DNA of 64,000 bases from JACPFV01 sp038043245 (GCA_038043245.1 JBBTCH010000003.1:186001-250000); one strand, 5' to 3'; shown: positions 51,834-61,154, numbered from the stretch's first letter. A program made the numbers and translations. The notes: generated by a model not told the origin, from the sequence alone.

Positions 51834-52426
51834 GAGCTGCCATTGTCTTCGCGTCGGCGCTGCTGGCATCGGGGTGCGGCAGCCTGCCTGCGCCGCCGCC
51901 GGATCAGTATTTCCGCCTCAACGCGCCGCCTGCCGCCGCCGCAGCCAGCAGCGGAGTCCGTATTCAGGTGGAGCATGTCGAAGCGCATGGCGTCTATGCC
52001 GAGCGTCCCCTGCTGTTCCGCTCCGGTGGAAAGAGCGGCGCGACCCAGCAGTATCGTTACGAACTCTGGTCGGAGCCGCCGGCGAAAATGCTGCGCAACA
52101 CCTTGGTGGACCACCTGCGTTCGCAATATGGGGCTGAGCGGGTGTGGACATCCGAGGCACGTTCGCCGGCGGATCTCACCGTGCGTGGGCGGCTGCGCGC
52201 GATGGAGCAAGTCATGGACGGTGCCAGCGCGCGAGCGCTGCTGAGCCTTGAATACGTGGTCAACGATGCCGAGGGCAATGTGATCGCTGTATTCGAGTTC
52301 AATGAGGAGATCGCCGCGTCTTCGGCAAACGTGAATGATTTCGTAGCGGCTTTGAATCAGGGGCTGGCGCGCGCTTATGCCGGACTCGATCGCCGTCTGG
52401 CGCAAGCCATCGCCGGCAAACCATGA
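51830..52426 (+). CDS. ABC-type transport auxiliary lipoprotein (PqiC-like)
   Basis: A 198-residue lipoprotein with lipobox LLASGC (Cys16) and Pro-rich segment PAPPPDQYFRL. The body fits the PF03886 family of outer-membrane-anchored lipoproteins (PqiC, YmbA) that accompany MCE transporters: RIQVEHVEAHGVYAERPLLF, WSEPPAKMLRNTL and an NDFVAALNQGLARAYAGL end. Here it stands where mlaC would usually be, so lipid hand-over to the outer membrane may use this protein. It overlaps mlaD and ilvA by 4 bp. Confidence 0.88.
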   Translation: MRAAIVFASALLASGCGSLPAPPPDQYFRLNAPPAAAAASSGVRIQVEHVEAHGVYAERPLLFRSGGKSGATQQYRYELWSEPPAKMLRNTLVDHLRSQYGAERVWTSEARSPADLTVRGRLRAMEQVMDGASARALLSLEYVVNDAEGNVIAVFEFNEEIAASSANVNDFVAALNQGLARAYAGLDRRLAQAIAGKP

Positions 52427-53661
52427 CTCCATTGCCTGTCAGCCTCAAGGGTGTTGAAGGCGCCGCGCGGGTTCTCGCGGGTCAGGTGGTGAATACGCCG
52501 TGCACACGCTCGCGCGTACTGTCGACCCTGACCGGCGCCGAAGTCTGGCTCAAGTTCGAGAATTTCCAGTTCACCGCTTCGTTCAAGGAACGCGGTGCGC
52601 TCAACAAGCTGTCGCGCCTGACCGATGCCGAACGCAAGGCCGGGGTCTGCGCCATGTCCGCAGGCAATCACGCGCAGGGCGTCGCGTATCACGCGACGCG
52701 ATTAGGCATCAAGAGCACCATCGTCATGCCCAAGGTGACGCCGTTCACCAAGGTCAAGAACACCCGTGACCTTGGCGGGGAGGTGCTGCTGCACGGGGAG
52801 ACGCTGGCCGACGCGCAGGTCTTCATGGAGCGCGAGCTGATCCAGAAGCGCGGCATGACCTTGGTGCATCCGTTCGATGATGTTCACGTCATTGCCGGGC
52901 AGGGCACGATTGCCTTGGAGATGCTGGCGCAGGCGCCGGAACTCGACACGCTGGTGATTCCCATCGGCGGTGGTGGCTTGATTTCGGGCATCGCGGTCGC
53001 CGCGAAGGCGATCAAGCCTTCCATCAACATCGTCGGCGTCGAGTCCGCAGGATACCCATCCGCATATGCCGCACTGAAGAACGATCTGTCCCTAGTCAGC
53101 GGCGGGCCGACCATCGCCGAGGGCATCGCGGTCAAGCACATCGGCAAGATGCCGCTGGAAATCATCCGGGCGCTGGTGCCGGATCTGATGCGCGTCGAGG
53201 AGTCCGCCATCGAGCGCGCCATCGGCTTGTTGGCGAACGTCGAAAAAGTCGTCACGGAAGGCGCTGGAGCCACCGGCCTTGCTGCACTGCTGACCGATCC
53301 CGCGCGTTTCAAGGGCCGCAAGATCGGCCTGGTGCTCTGCGGCGGCAACATCGATACACGGCTGCTGGCGTCGGTGTTGATGCGCCAGCTGGTGCACGAA
53401 TCGCGGCTGGTGAGCCTGTCCATCGAGATCGAAGATCGCCCCGGGTTTCTTGCACGTGTCGCCGGCCGCATTGGCGAATCCGGTGGCAACATCATGCAGG
53501 TGCATCACGAACGTCTGCATGCCGGCACCCACGCCAAGAGTGCGACGCTGGAGATCCTCGTCGAAGCACAGGATGAAGCCCATACGCTGCAGATCGTGAA
53601 AGATCTCGAAGCCGGTGGCTTCAATGTACGTCGTACCGCAGTAGGTCACGAGGTTCAGTAA
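52423..53661 (+). CDS. ilvA: Threonine ammonia-lyase with ACT domain
   Basis: A PLP enzyme that deaminates threonine to 2-oxobutanoate. The 412-residue protein has the PLP lysine in ASFKERGAL (Lys55), the phosphate-binding loop SAGNHAQGV, GGGGLISGIA and a C-terminal ACT domain (about 330-405: LSIEIEDRPGFLARVAGRIGESGGNI). Length and the single ACT domain fit the ~400-residue threonine ammonia-lyase group (TIGR01127-like) rather than E. coli IlvA with two ACT-like repeats; both biosynthetic and catabolic roles are known there. It overlaps the PqiC-like gene, an odd companion for a lipid transporter. Confidence 0.9.
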   Translation: MTPLPVSLKGVEGAARVLAGQVVNTPCTRSRVLSTLTGAEVWLKFENFQFTASFKERGALNKLSRLTDAERKAGVCAMSAGNHAQGVAYHATRLGIKSTIVMPKVTPFTKVKNTRDLGGEVLLHGETLADAQVFMERELIQKRGMTLVHPFDDVHVIAGQGTIALEMLAQAPELDTLVIPIGGGGLISGIAVAAKAIKPSINIVGVESAGYPSAYAALKNDLSLVSGGPTIAEGIAVKHIGKMPLEIIRALVPDLMRVEESAIERAIGLLANVEKVVTEGAGATGLAALLTDPARFKGRKIGLVLCGGNIDTRLLASVLMRQLVHESRLVSLSIEIEDRPGFLARVAGRIGESGGNIMQVHHERLHAGTHAKSATLEILVEAQDEAHTLQIVKDLEAGGFNVRRTAVGHEVQ

Positions 53662-53663
53662 TA

Positions 53664-54086
53664 GTGCCGCGAGAGCTCACCCTGTTTGAATCCGCTACCG
53701 GCAGCTTGCGTATCAGCAAACATGGGCGCCTCATGCAGATCGTCGCCGATGGCAATGGCGCCTGCGTGGTGATGGACACTGAATACAACGTGGCAGCCAA
53801 GTGGGCGTCTTCGCGTGCGTCCGCGGGCAGTCCCGGCAATGACCGCAGCAAGTTCCTCGATCAGATCGCGACGCTGATCGCGCGGCCCGGTAGTTTCGTC
53901 AGCACCCGCGGCAGCGACAAGCCGCTGGAAGACATCGTGCGGCTGATGTTGAACTCGGGTTTTGATATCAACGACTGGGGCATGCCGCCTTCGGTCAAGG
54001 CGTTGTTTTCAAAGGGTCCTGCGACGAAGCCAAAAACGCCGCCGCCTAGCGCCCCACCAGAGAGCGAGCAATCACCTCTTTCATGA
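53664..54086 (+). CDS. Uncharacterised protein, 140 residues
   Basis: Not recognised. It begins with GTG two bases after ilvA, with GAGG ten bases before the start; an internal ATG at 53733 is an alternative. No signal peptide or membrane helix. The N-terminal 60 residues look like a small beta-rich fold (GSLRISKHGRLMQIVADGNGACVVMD); residues 65-115 are helical (FLDQIATLIARPGS; LEDIVRLMLNSGFDINDWGMP), and a Pro-rich tail follows. Its last 41 bases overlap the convergent acyl-CoA dehydrogenase. It is probably real because it follows ilvA tightly and keeps coding-like GC at third positions. Confidence 0.6.
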   Translation: MPRELTLFESATGSLRISKHGRLMQIVADGNGACVVMDTEYNVAAKWASSRASAGSPGNDRSKFLDQIATLIARPGSFVSTRGSDKPLEDIVRLMLNSGFDINDWGMPPSVKALFSKGPATKPKTPPPSAPPESEQSPLS

Positions 54087-55188
54087 TTTCGCTGGTGCCG
54101 CCGTAGATACGTTGGATGCGCGCATCGCAGAAGAAGCGCGAGATCGGGTACTCAGCCATGTAACCGTAGCCGCCGAACATTTGCAGGCAAGTGTCGGTGA
54201 TGCGTCCCTGCATCTCGGTGGTGGCGAGTTTGACCATCGCCGCGGTCGGCACATCCAGTTTCTTTTCGCCGTAGAGCCGTGCGCAGTGTTCGGTGAAGGC
54301 GCGGTGGACTTCGATATCGGTTTTGACTTCCGCCAGCTTGAAGCGGGTGTTCTGGAATGAGGCGATCGGCTGGCCGAACGCCTTGCGCGTGGTGACGTAC
54401 TCGATGGTTTTTTCCAGGGCGCCTTGCGCGGCGCCGATGGCGCCGTAGGCGATGTTGAGGCGCTCACGTGGCAGCTCGTCCACCAGATGACCAAAGCCGT
54501 TGCCGACGCGGCCGAGCACGTCGGTGGCGGCGACTTTTACGCCGTCGTAGAACAGCTCCGAGGTGTCACCGGAATGCAGGCCGATCTTGTCGAGATTGCG
54601 GCCGCGCTTGAAGCCGGGTTTCTTGGCGTCCACCATCATCAGCGTCGTGCCCTTGGCGCCAGCTTTTGGATCAGTCTTGACTGCAGTGACGACCAGATCC
54701 GCATGCTGGCCATTGGTGATGAAAGTCTTGGCGCCGTTGATGACGTAACCATTGCCGTCCGGCGTCGCCGAGGTCTTGATGCTTTGCAGATCGGAGCCGG
54801 TGCCCGGCTCGGTCATGGCGATGGCGCCGACGGCTTCGCCGCTGGCCATCTTCGGCAGCCAGTATTTCTTCTGCTCCGGCGTGCCCAGGTGCAGTACGTA
54901 GGGTGCAACGATGTCCGAATGTACCGACAGGCTGGCTGACAGCGCGCCATAACCCATGCGGGAGACTTCGTGCAGCACCACCATGGCGAATTCGTAGGAG
55001 GCGCCAGTGCCGCCGTATTCCTCGGGCTGATCCACGCACAGCAGTCCGGCTTCGCCAAACTGGTTGAAGACCTCGCGCGGCGTGATACCGGCTTTCTCCC
55101 ATTTTTCGTAATGCGGTTCGACGTTGTCCTTGAGGAAACGGACGACGTTGTCACGGAACAGGGTCAGCTCTTCTGCAGTAGCGCTCAT
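54046..55188 (-). CDS. Acyl-CoA dehydrogenase
   Basis: A classic 380-residue FAD acyl-CoA dehydrogenase. Motifs: AMTEPGTGSDLQSIKT (flavin/substrate), INGAKTFITNGQHAD, the QPIASFQNTRFKLAE FAD segment and QMFGGYGYMAEYPISRFFCDARIQRIYGGTSEI with the usual catalytic-base region. Acyl chain specificity cannot be told. The ATG at 55188 overlaps the nth stop (ATGA), so it is the last gene of metG-rsxB-nth-acd. An in-frame start at 55287 inside nth is rejected. Confidence 0.92.
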   Translation of the reverse strand: MSATAEELTLFRDNVVRFLKDNVEPHYEKWEKAGITPREVFNQFGEAGLLCVDQPEEYGGTGASYEFAMVVLHEVSRMGYGALSASLSVHSDIVAPYVLHLGTPEQKKYWLPKMASGEAVGAIAMTEPGTGSDLQSIKTSATPDGNGYVINGAKTFITNGQHADLVVTAVKTDPKAGAKGTTLMMVDAKKPGFKRGRNLDKIGLHSGDTSELFYDGVKVAATDVLGRVGNGFGHLVDELPRERLNIAYGAIGAAQGALEKTIEYVTTRKAFGQPIASFQNTRFKLAEVKTDIEVHRAFTEHCARLYGEKKLDVPTAAMVKLATTEMQGRITDTCLQMFGGYGYMAEYPISRFFCDARIQRIYGGTSEIMKEVIARSLVGR

Positions 55189-55817
55189 TTTGTTTTCTCG
55201 GGGTATTCGCAAAGGTCGTGAATTGTGCACTGGCCGCAGTGTGGTTTGCGAGCGACACAGACGTAGCGTCCGTGCAGGATCAGCCAATGATGGGCATCTT
55301 TCCTGAATTCGCCCGATGTGAACTTCACCAGCCGGTCTTCCACGATGCGCACGTTTTTACCCGGTGCGAGCCCGGTGCGGTTGGCGACACGGAAGATGTG
55401 GGTGTCCACCGCAATGGTCGGTTCGCCGAAGGCGGTGTTAAGGACCACGTTGGCGGTTTTGCGGCCGACGCCGGGCAGGGCTTCCAGCGCTTCACGCTCA
55501 CGCGGGACTTCGCCTTGATGCCGTTCCAGTAGCAGCTTGCACAGCCCGATGATGTTCTTCGCCTTAGTGTTGAACAGGCCGATGGTCTTGATGAACTCGC
55601 GCAGTCGTTTTTCGCCGAGCTTGAGGATCGTCTGCGGCGTGTTCGCCGCCGGAAAAAGTTTCGCGGTGGCCTTGTTGACGCTGACATCGGTGGCCTGCGC
55701 TGACAAAACCACCGACACCAGCAGTTCAAATGCTGTCTGGTAGACCAGCTCCGTCGTCGGTGCGGGGTTGGTGGCCTTGAGCCGCGCGTAGATCTCGCTG
55801 CGTTTCGCTGGGTTCAT
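55185..55817 (-). CDS. nth: Endonuclease III
   Basis: A DNA glycosylase and AP lyase that removes oxidised pyrimidines. The 210-residue length is that of E. coli Nth (211). It has the helix-hairpin-helix LEALPGVGRKTANVVLN with the catalytic lysine, the catalytic Asp in AVDTHIFRVANR and the C-terminal 4Fe-4S ligands in a C-x6-C-x2-C-x5-C pattern (CVARKPHCGQCTIHDLC). Start and stop overlap rsxB and acd as ATGA on both sides. Confidence 0.97.
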   Translation of the reverse strand: MNPAKRSEIYARLKATNPAPTTELVYQTAFELLVSVVLSAQATDVSVNKATAKLFPAANTPQTILKLGEKRLREFIKTIGLFNTKAKNIIGLCKLLLERHQGEVPREREALEALPGVGRKTANVVLNTAFGEPTIAVDTHIFRVANRTGLAPGKNVRIVEDRLVKFTSGEFRKDAHHWLILHGRYVCVARKPHCGQCTIHDLCEYPEKTK

Positions 55818-56146
55818 CGGCGCAATTCGTTGCGTCGCCGCTTGCGTGCTTCTGTTTCAGTCAATTTTTCGCGGGCCAGCCGCGTTTTGCGTGTGCGGAT
55901 CAGCTGACGCCAGCGTGAGGCGAGCGTTTTTGGCGCTGCCGTTTCGGCCCGGCGTGGTTGCATGGTGATGCAATCGGTCGGGCAGACCGGCAGGCACTTT
56001 TCGCAGCCGGTGCAATCGGCGGCAATCACGGTGTGCAGGAATTTCGGCGCACCGACGATGGCGTCGGTCGGACAGACCGCCAGACATAGCGCGCAACCGA
56101 TGCAGTTGGGTTCGTCTACGAACGCGACCGGCGGCAGCGCACCCAC
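55814..56146 (-). CDS. rsxB: Short RsxB/RnfB-like ferredoxin
   Basis: A 110-residue protein with two 4Fe-4S ferredoxin motifs: CIGCALCLAVCPTDAI (about 15-30) and CTGCEKCLPVCPTDCI (about 45-60), followed by a basic helical tail rich in Arg and Lys. It matches the ferredoxin part of RnfB/RsxB but lacks the N-terminal membrane helix and the Cys-cluster domain of E. coli RsxB (192 residues). No other rnf or rsx gene is nearby. It starts with GTG two bases after metG and overlaps nth; the link with nth is conserved in gammaproteobacteria. It may deliver electrons to an Fe-S protein (inference). Confidence 0.8.
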   Translation of the reverse strand: MGALPPVAFVDEPNCIGCALCLAVCPTDAIVGAPKFLHTVIAADCTGCEKCLPVCPTDCITMQPRRAETAAPKTLASRWRQLIRTRKTRLAREKLTETEARKRRRNELRR

Positions 56147-56148
56147 TG

Positions 56149-58197
56149 CTATTTGACCCGCATCCCCGGTTCGGCGCCCGAGTCGGGCGACAGCAGAAAG
56201 GGCTTGCCGTCACCGTGGCTCGCGGCCAGCACCATGCCCTCGGACATGCCGAAGCGCATCTTGCGCGGCGCAAGATTACTCACGACCACAGTGAGGCGTC
56301 CGATAAGGGTCTCCGGCGCATAGGTGGACTTGATGCCGGAGAACACTTGCCGTTTGCCGAGTTCGCCGACATCCAGCGTCAGTTTCAGCAGCTTGTCCGC
56401 GCCTTCGACGGCTTCTGCATTCTCGATGCGTGCGATGCGCAGCTCGACCTTGCTGAAGTCGTCTATCGAGATGTGCGTCGGGGTCGCCGCGACGGGGGTG
56501 GCAGCAGGGATGGGAGTGGGAGTGCTCATGGGCTTCATGTCCTCTTTGGATTCTTCGACGATTGCTGCCACGTTGGTCAATTCGATGCGTGAGGCAAGGT
56601 GTTCGTACTGAGCAACTGAACGTGGCAACTCGTCGAGCAGCTTGAATGACGGGTTAGCGGTGATGCCAAACAGTTTCAGCGCGTTCCTGGCCACCGTTGG
56701 AAGGATCGGAGTCAGATACAGGCTGAGTACATAAAAAGCCCAGAGTGCGTCCGTACATGCATCCTGGAGTTCAAGGAGCCGCGCAGGATCCTTCGCTAAG
56801 GCCCAAGGTTTTTGTTTGTCCCAACGTACATTTGTGAAATCCGCGATGGTCATCGCTTCACGAATGACCTCAGCATAGTTACGCGAATTGTAGAAGCCTT
56901 TTATGGATTCATTGTGTCCGCGTGCAATACGAGCACATGGGAAAAATATGATGTCTCCCTCAACTCGCGGTTGGCCATCCGAGAGGCGGCCGCCAAAATG
57001 TTTGGAGATGAAGCCCGCAGCTCGGCTTGCAATATTGACGTACTTACCAACGACGTCACTGTTGATGCGGGCGACGAAGTCTTCGAGGTTGAGGTCAAGG
57101 TCATCCGGGCCGTCAGACAGTTTCGCTGCGTAGTAGTAGCGCAGAAATTCCGGATTGAGATGCTTGAGATAAGTCTCAGCCTTGATGAAGGTGCCGCGAC
57201 TCTTGCTCATCTTGGCGCCGTTGACAGTGAGATAGCCGTTCACCGCCAGACCATCCGGCGTTTTCTGGCTAACGCCGCTCAGCATTGCCGGCCAGAACAG
57301 GCCGTGGAAATTGACGATGTCCTTGCCGATGAAATGCCACATCTCGATTGGCGAGCCTTTTTTGACGAAGGCGTTGTAGTCGAGGTTTTTCTTCTCGCAA
57401 TGCTGCTTGAGGCTGGCGAGATAGCCGATGGGCGCATCGAGCCAGACGTAGAAATACTTGCCTGGTTTCCCCGGAATCTCGAAGCCGAAGTAGGGCGCAT
57501 CGCGCGAGATGTCCCAGTCGCGCAAGCCGCTATCCAGCCATTCCTTGAGCTTGTTGCGAATCGAAGGGTGGATGTTGGCTTCGGCAATCCATTTTTTAAG
57601 GAATTCAGAGAAGCCGTCGAGTTTGAAGAAATAGTGCTCGGAAGGTTTCATCACCGGCGTTGAGCCGGAGACCGTCGAAAAAGGGTTCTTGAGGTCAGTC
57701 GGCGCGTAGGTGGCCGCGCAGTTCTCGCAGGAATCGCCGTACTGATCTTTAGCGCCGCACTTGGGGCATTCGCCCTTGATGTAGCGGTCGGGCAGGAACA
57801 TCTGCTTCTGCGGGTCGTAGAACTGCTGGATCTCGCGTGCGGCGATGTGTTTGTCTTTCAGCTTGGCGTAGAAATCTTCCGCGAGTTCACGATTCTCATC
57901 AGAGTGTGTCGTGTGGTAGTTGTCGAACTTAACGTGAAATCGGTCGAAATCGCGCTTGTGACTCTCGAGGAATCCGGCGATGAACTGCTCCGGCTTGACC
58001 CCAGCTTTCTCGGCGGCCAGCATGATCGGTGTGCCGTGCGCGTCGTCGGCGCAGACGTAAGTGACGGCGTCGTGTCCATGCACCATGCGCTGGAAGCGCA
58101 CCCAGATATCCGCCTGGATGTAACCGACCAGATGGCCCAGATGCAGCGGGCCGTTGGCATAGGGCAGGGCGTTGGTGACGAATATTTTGCGAGTCAT
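56149..58197 (-). CDS. metG: Methionine--tRNA ligase
   Basis: Charges tRNA-Met in the cytoplasm. The 682-residue enzyme has HLGH (PYANGPLHLGHLVGY), the zinc knuckle CPKCGAKDQYGDSCENC, the KMSKS signature (GAKMSKSRGTF) and a C-terminal tRNA-binding EMAP-like domain (about 580-682) that permits dimerisation. The ATG at 58197 is preferred to the preceding GTG. The anticodon-domain part (roughly 56560-57160) is markedly poorer in GC than its flanks (28 G/C in 60 bases at 56881-56940 against 38 in 60 at 57241-57300), suggesting a recombined segment. Confidence 0.97.
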   Translation of the reverse strand: MTRKIFVTNALPYANGPLHLGHLVGYIQADIWVRFQRMVHGHDAVTYVCADDAHGTPIMLAAEKAGVKPEQFIAGFLESHKRDFDRFHVKFDNYHTTHSDENRELAEDFYAKLKDKHIAAREIQQFYDPQKQMFLPDRYIKGECPKCGAKDQYGDSCENCAATYAPTDLKNPFSTVSGSTPVMKPSEHYFFKLDGFSEFLKKWIAEANIHPSIRNKLKEWLDSGLRDWDISRDAPYFGFEIPGKPGKYFYVWLDAPIGYLASLKQHCEKKNLDYNAFVKKGSPIEMWHFIGKDIVNFHGLFWPAMLSGVSQKTPDGLAVNGYLTVNGAKMSKSRGTFIKAETYLKHLNPEFLRYYYAAKLSDGPDDLDLNLEDFVARINSDVVGKYVNIASRAAGFISKHFGGRLSDGQPRVEGDIIFFPCARIARGHNESIKGFYNSRNYAEVIREAMTIADFTNVRWDKQKPWALAKDPARLLELQDACTDALWAFYVLSLYLTPILPTVARNALKLFGITANPSFKLLDELPRSVAQYEHLASRIELTNVAAIVEESKEDMKPMSTPTPIPAATPVAATPTHISIDDFSKVELRIARIENAEAVEGADKLLKLTLDVGELGKRQVFSGIKSTYAPETLIGRLTVVVSNLAPRKMRFGMSEGMVLAASHGDGKPFLLSPDSGAEPGMRVK

Positions 58198-58229
58198 CAC
58201 GGAAATTATCGCAGTAAACTGCGCGCCCT

Positions 58230-59051
58230 ATGCCAGCCCCTCAAGCCCTGCCCCAGATCCGCAAGATCATTGCGATCGCCAGTGGCAAGGGCGGCGTCGG
58301 CAAGTCCACGGTGGCGGTGAATCTGGCGCTGGCGCTGAAGATCGAAGGCGCCAAGGTCGGCATCCTCGACGCCGACATCTACGGGCCGAGCCAGCCGACG
58401 ATGCTCGGCGCGCGCACTCATCTCACCTCCAACGATGGCAAGCGTGCCGAGCCGGTGCTGGCGCACGGTCTGCAGGCGATGAGCGTGGGTTTTCTGATCG
58501 GTGAAGACCAGCCGATGATCTGGCGCGGGCCGATGGCGACACAGGCGTTGCACCAGATGCTGACCGAAACCAATTGGCACGATCTCGATTATCTGGTGGT
58601 GGATCTGCCGCCGGGTACCGGAGACATCCAGCTGTCGTTGGCGCAAAAGATCCCGCTGTCCGGCGCAGTGATCGTCACCACGCCGCAGGACATCGCCCTG
58701 CTGGATGCGCGCAAGGCGCTGCAGATGTTCCGCAAGGTGAATGTGCCGGTGCTGGGCGTGGTCGAGAACATGAGCACGCATGTCTGCGGCAAATGCGGAC
58801 ATGAGGAGGCGATCTTTGGCGCCGGTGGCGGTGAGCGCATGTCGCAGCAGTACGGCGTGGAACTGCTCGGCCAGATCCCGCTGGACATTAAAATCCGCGA
58901 GCAGGCCGACGGCGGCAAACCGACCGTTGCCGCAGAGCCTGAGTCACCGTTGGCCCTTCGTTATCGCGAGATCGCCCGCAAGCTCGACGCACAACTGAAG
59001 GCCGGCGCCGGCAACGTTGCATTCCCCACCATTGAAATCTCTGAGACCTGA
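58230..59051 (+). CDS. apbC: Iron-sulfur cluster carrier protein (Mrp/ApbC)
   Basis: A 273-residue deviant Walker P-loop NTPase that binds and transfers 4Fe-4S clusters. The P-loop SGKGGVGKST is at residues 18-27, switch I follows in DADIYGPSQP, Walker B in LVVDLPPGTGD, and the cluster-binding CxxC in STHVCGKCGH near residue 190. It lacks the N-terminal MIP18-like domain of longer forms (E. coli 369 residues). It is divergent from metG and lies directly before dcd, an arrangement often conserved. Confidence 0.94.
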   Translation: MPAPQALPQIRKIIAIASGKGGVGKSTVAVNLALALKIEGAKVGILDADIYGPSQPTMLGARTHLTSNDGKRAEPVLAHGLQAMSVGFLIGEDQPMIWRGPMATQALHQMLTETNWHDLDYLVVDLPPGTGDIQLSLAQKIPLSGAVIVTTPQDIALLDARKALQMFRKVNVPVLGVVENMSTHVCGKCGHEEAIFGAGGGERMSQQYGVELLGQIPLDIKIREQADGGKPTVAAEPESPLALRYREIARKLDAQLKAGAGNVAFPTIEISET

Positions 59052-59052
59052 A

Positions 59053-59619
<567 letters not shown>

Positions 59620-59672
59620 TACCCGTCGGCCTCAAATCGGCCCAAGCGGGTGGGCCGCTACAGCAGGAAAAA

Positions 59673-61154
59673 TCAGCGGATCAGGCCGTATTGACGGGCC
59701 ATCCGGGCCAGGGGCTCAAGTTCGGCCATGTGTTTATCGCGGGAACTGATGGTGGCTGCAGTGAACGGGCTGGGTATGCCCGGCAGGCCTGCAGCCTGCG
59801 TGCACAAGTTGCCGTAGGGGATGGCGCGTGAGCTGCCGCTGCCGAGCGGCCCCAGGTCGCCGAATTCCGGCGCATCGGGATTTGCCGGATTGGCGAAATC
59901 CAGCGCCAGCGCCATGTTGAGCGACGTCTGGTTGCGCGGGCTGTCGCCGACCGCATCCAGACCCCAGCGCCAGCGGATCAGGTTGATCACTGAGTTCGGG
60001 TCGAATTGAAGATGGCTGACATGTTTGCGCCGCGCGCGTGGGCCGAGGATTACGCAGGGCGTGCGGAAGCCGAGGCGCCCGTCGTTGCCAAGCGCAGTCT
60101 CCGCTGCGGACACCGGCGAAATCGGCGGCGCGACGTGATCGTAAAACCCGCCCCACTCGTCGTAGGTCACAATCATCAGGGTCTTTTCCCAGTTCGGACT
60201 GGCGCGCAGGGCGTTATAAATTTCAGTCAGGTAGACCTGGCCGTCACGCACATCGGCCTGCGGGTGGTCGTCGCGGGAAACCCCAGCCGGACTCTCACCT
60301 GCCGAGGCGCCGAAGAATGGATCGAAATACGACACGTTCGGCAGGGTGCCGCGCGCAGCGTCGAGCAGAAACTCCTCAAACGGTCTTGTGATGGTCGCGT
60401 ACTTATTGGCCCAGAACGCGGTGATCGGCAGGTCGGAGAAGTAGTTCTTGCCGGTCAGCCCCTTCGCCGCGAGCTGGTCCCAGATCGTCGGTATCGAGGC
60501 GGGCGTGGGCGGTTCCATCTCGTCCTGTCCGGGGTAGAAGGCGTTGTTCATGCGGTCGGTGGCGCCCGCGTGCATGTAGATGCGGTTGGGGAACGTAGAA
60601 CCCAGGAAACCGTGGAAATACCGGTCGCAGATGGTGAAGTGTTCAGCCACACCTTTGTAGAACAGCAGGTCGTCGGCGTTGTAATAACCCACCGGGAACT
60701 TGTCGGCGGTGGCTCCGACGGTCTTGAGGAAGCCGTCCATCTTGCCGTCGTTGTAATGCTCGCGGCCGTCGTCGTAACCGTGCGCCGGGTCTTCCCAGCC
60801 ACAACCCTGGAAGCCATAGTTGGCATCGCCGCCGTGGCCGATGTGGAACGTCGGAACATCCGTGCCATCGGTGTGTTTGAAAGTCTGGTTCTGGCGGCCG
60901 TCCGCGCCGGGCACCCAGCCGAGCATGTGATCGAACGAGCGGTTCTCCATCATGATCTGCACGATGTGATCAATGCCCGAATCCGCCGGGTTCGGCAGAA
61001 CGCCGGTCACCGGGCCCGGCCCGGGCGACGCGGCGGTCTCGGGCGTATCTGGGCCGCAACCAGCGACTGCCAGCGCGCCTGTGGCGGCAGCGCCAGTCAG
61101 GAACCGGCGGCGAGAAATGTTGAAGATCTGTGGCGGGCGGCGTTTTTTGCTCAT
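59673..61154 (-). CDS. Tat-exported phosphoesterase (phospholipase C / acid phosphatase family)
   Basis: A 493-residue secreted phosphoesterase of PF04185. The Tat signal has the twin arginine ISRRRFLTG and then ALAVAGC, so it may be a Tat-exported lipoprotein. Catalytic family blocks: VQIMMENRSFDHMLGW (about residues 65-80), YFHGFLGSTFPNR, TYDEWGGFYDHVAPP and LGFRTPCVILGP. Such enzymes cleave phosphatidylcholine or phosphomonoesters in the periplasm or outside; which applies here is unknown. The ATG at 61154 has GAGGAAG before it. It lies 162 bp downstream of rlmKL on the same strand. Confidence 0.88.
   Translation of the reverse strand: MSKKRRPPQIFNISRRRFLTGAAATGALAVAGCGPDTPETAASPGPGPVTGVLPNPADSGIDHIVQIMMENRSFDHMLGWVPGADGRQNQTFKHTDGTDVPTFHIGHGGDANYGFQGCGWEDPAHGYDDGREHYNDGKMDGFLKTVGATADKFPVGYYNADDLLFYKGVAEHFTICDRYFHGFLGSTFPNRIYMHAGATDRMNNAFYPGQDEMEPPTPASIPTIWDQLAAKGLTGKNYFSDLPITAFWANKYATITRPFEEFLLDAARGTLPNVSYFDPFFGASAGESPAGVSRDDHPQADVRDGQVYLTEIYNALRASPNWEKTLMIVTYDEWGGFYDHVAPPISPVSAAETALGNDGRLGFRTPCVILGPRARRKHVSHLQFDPNSVINLIRWRWGLDAVGDSPRNQTSLNMALALDFANPANPDAPEFGDLGPLGSGSSRAIPYGNLCTQAAGLPGIPSPFTAATISSRDKHMAELEPLARMARQYGLIR

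Noticed and set aside
47758..52432. Long minus-strand frames opposite the Mla operon
   Set aside because: No family features; the plus-strand genes overlap tightly and carry full motifs.
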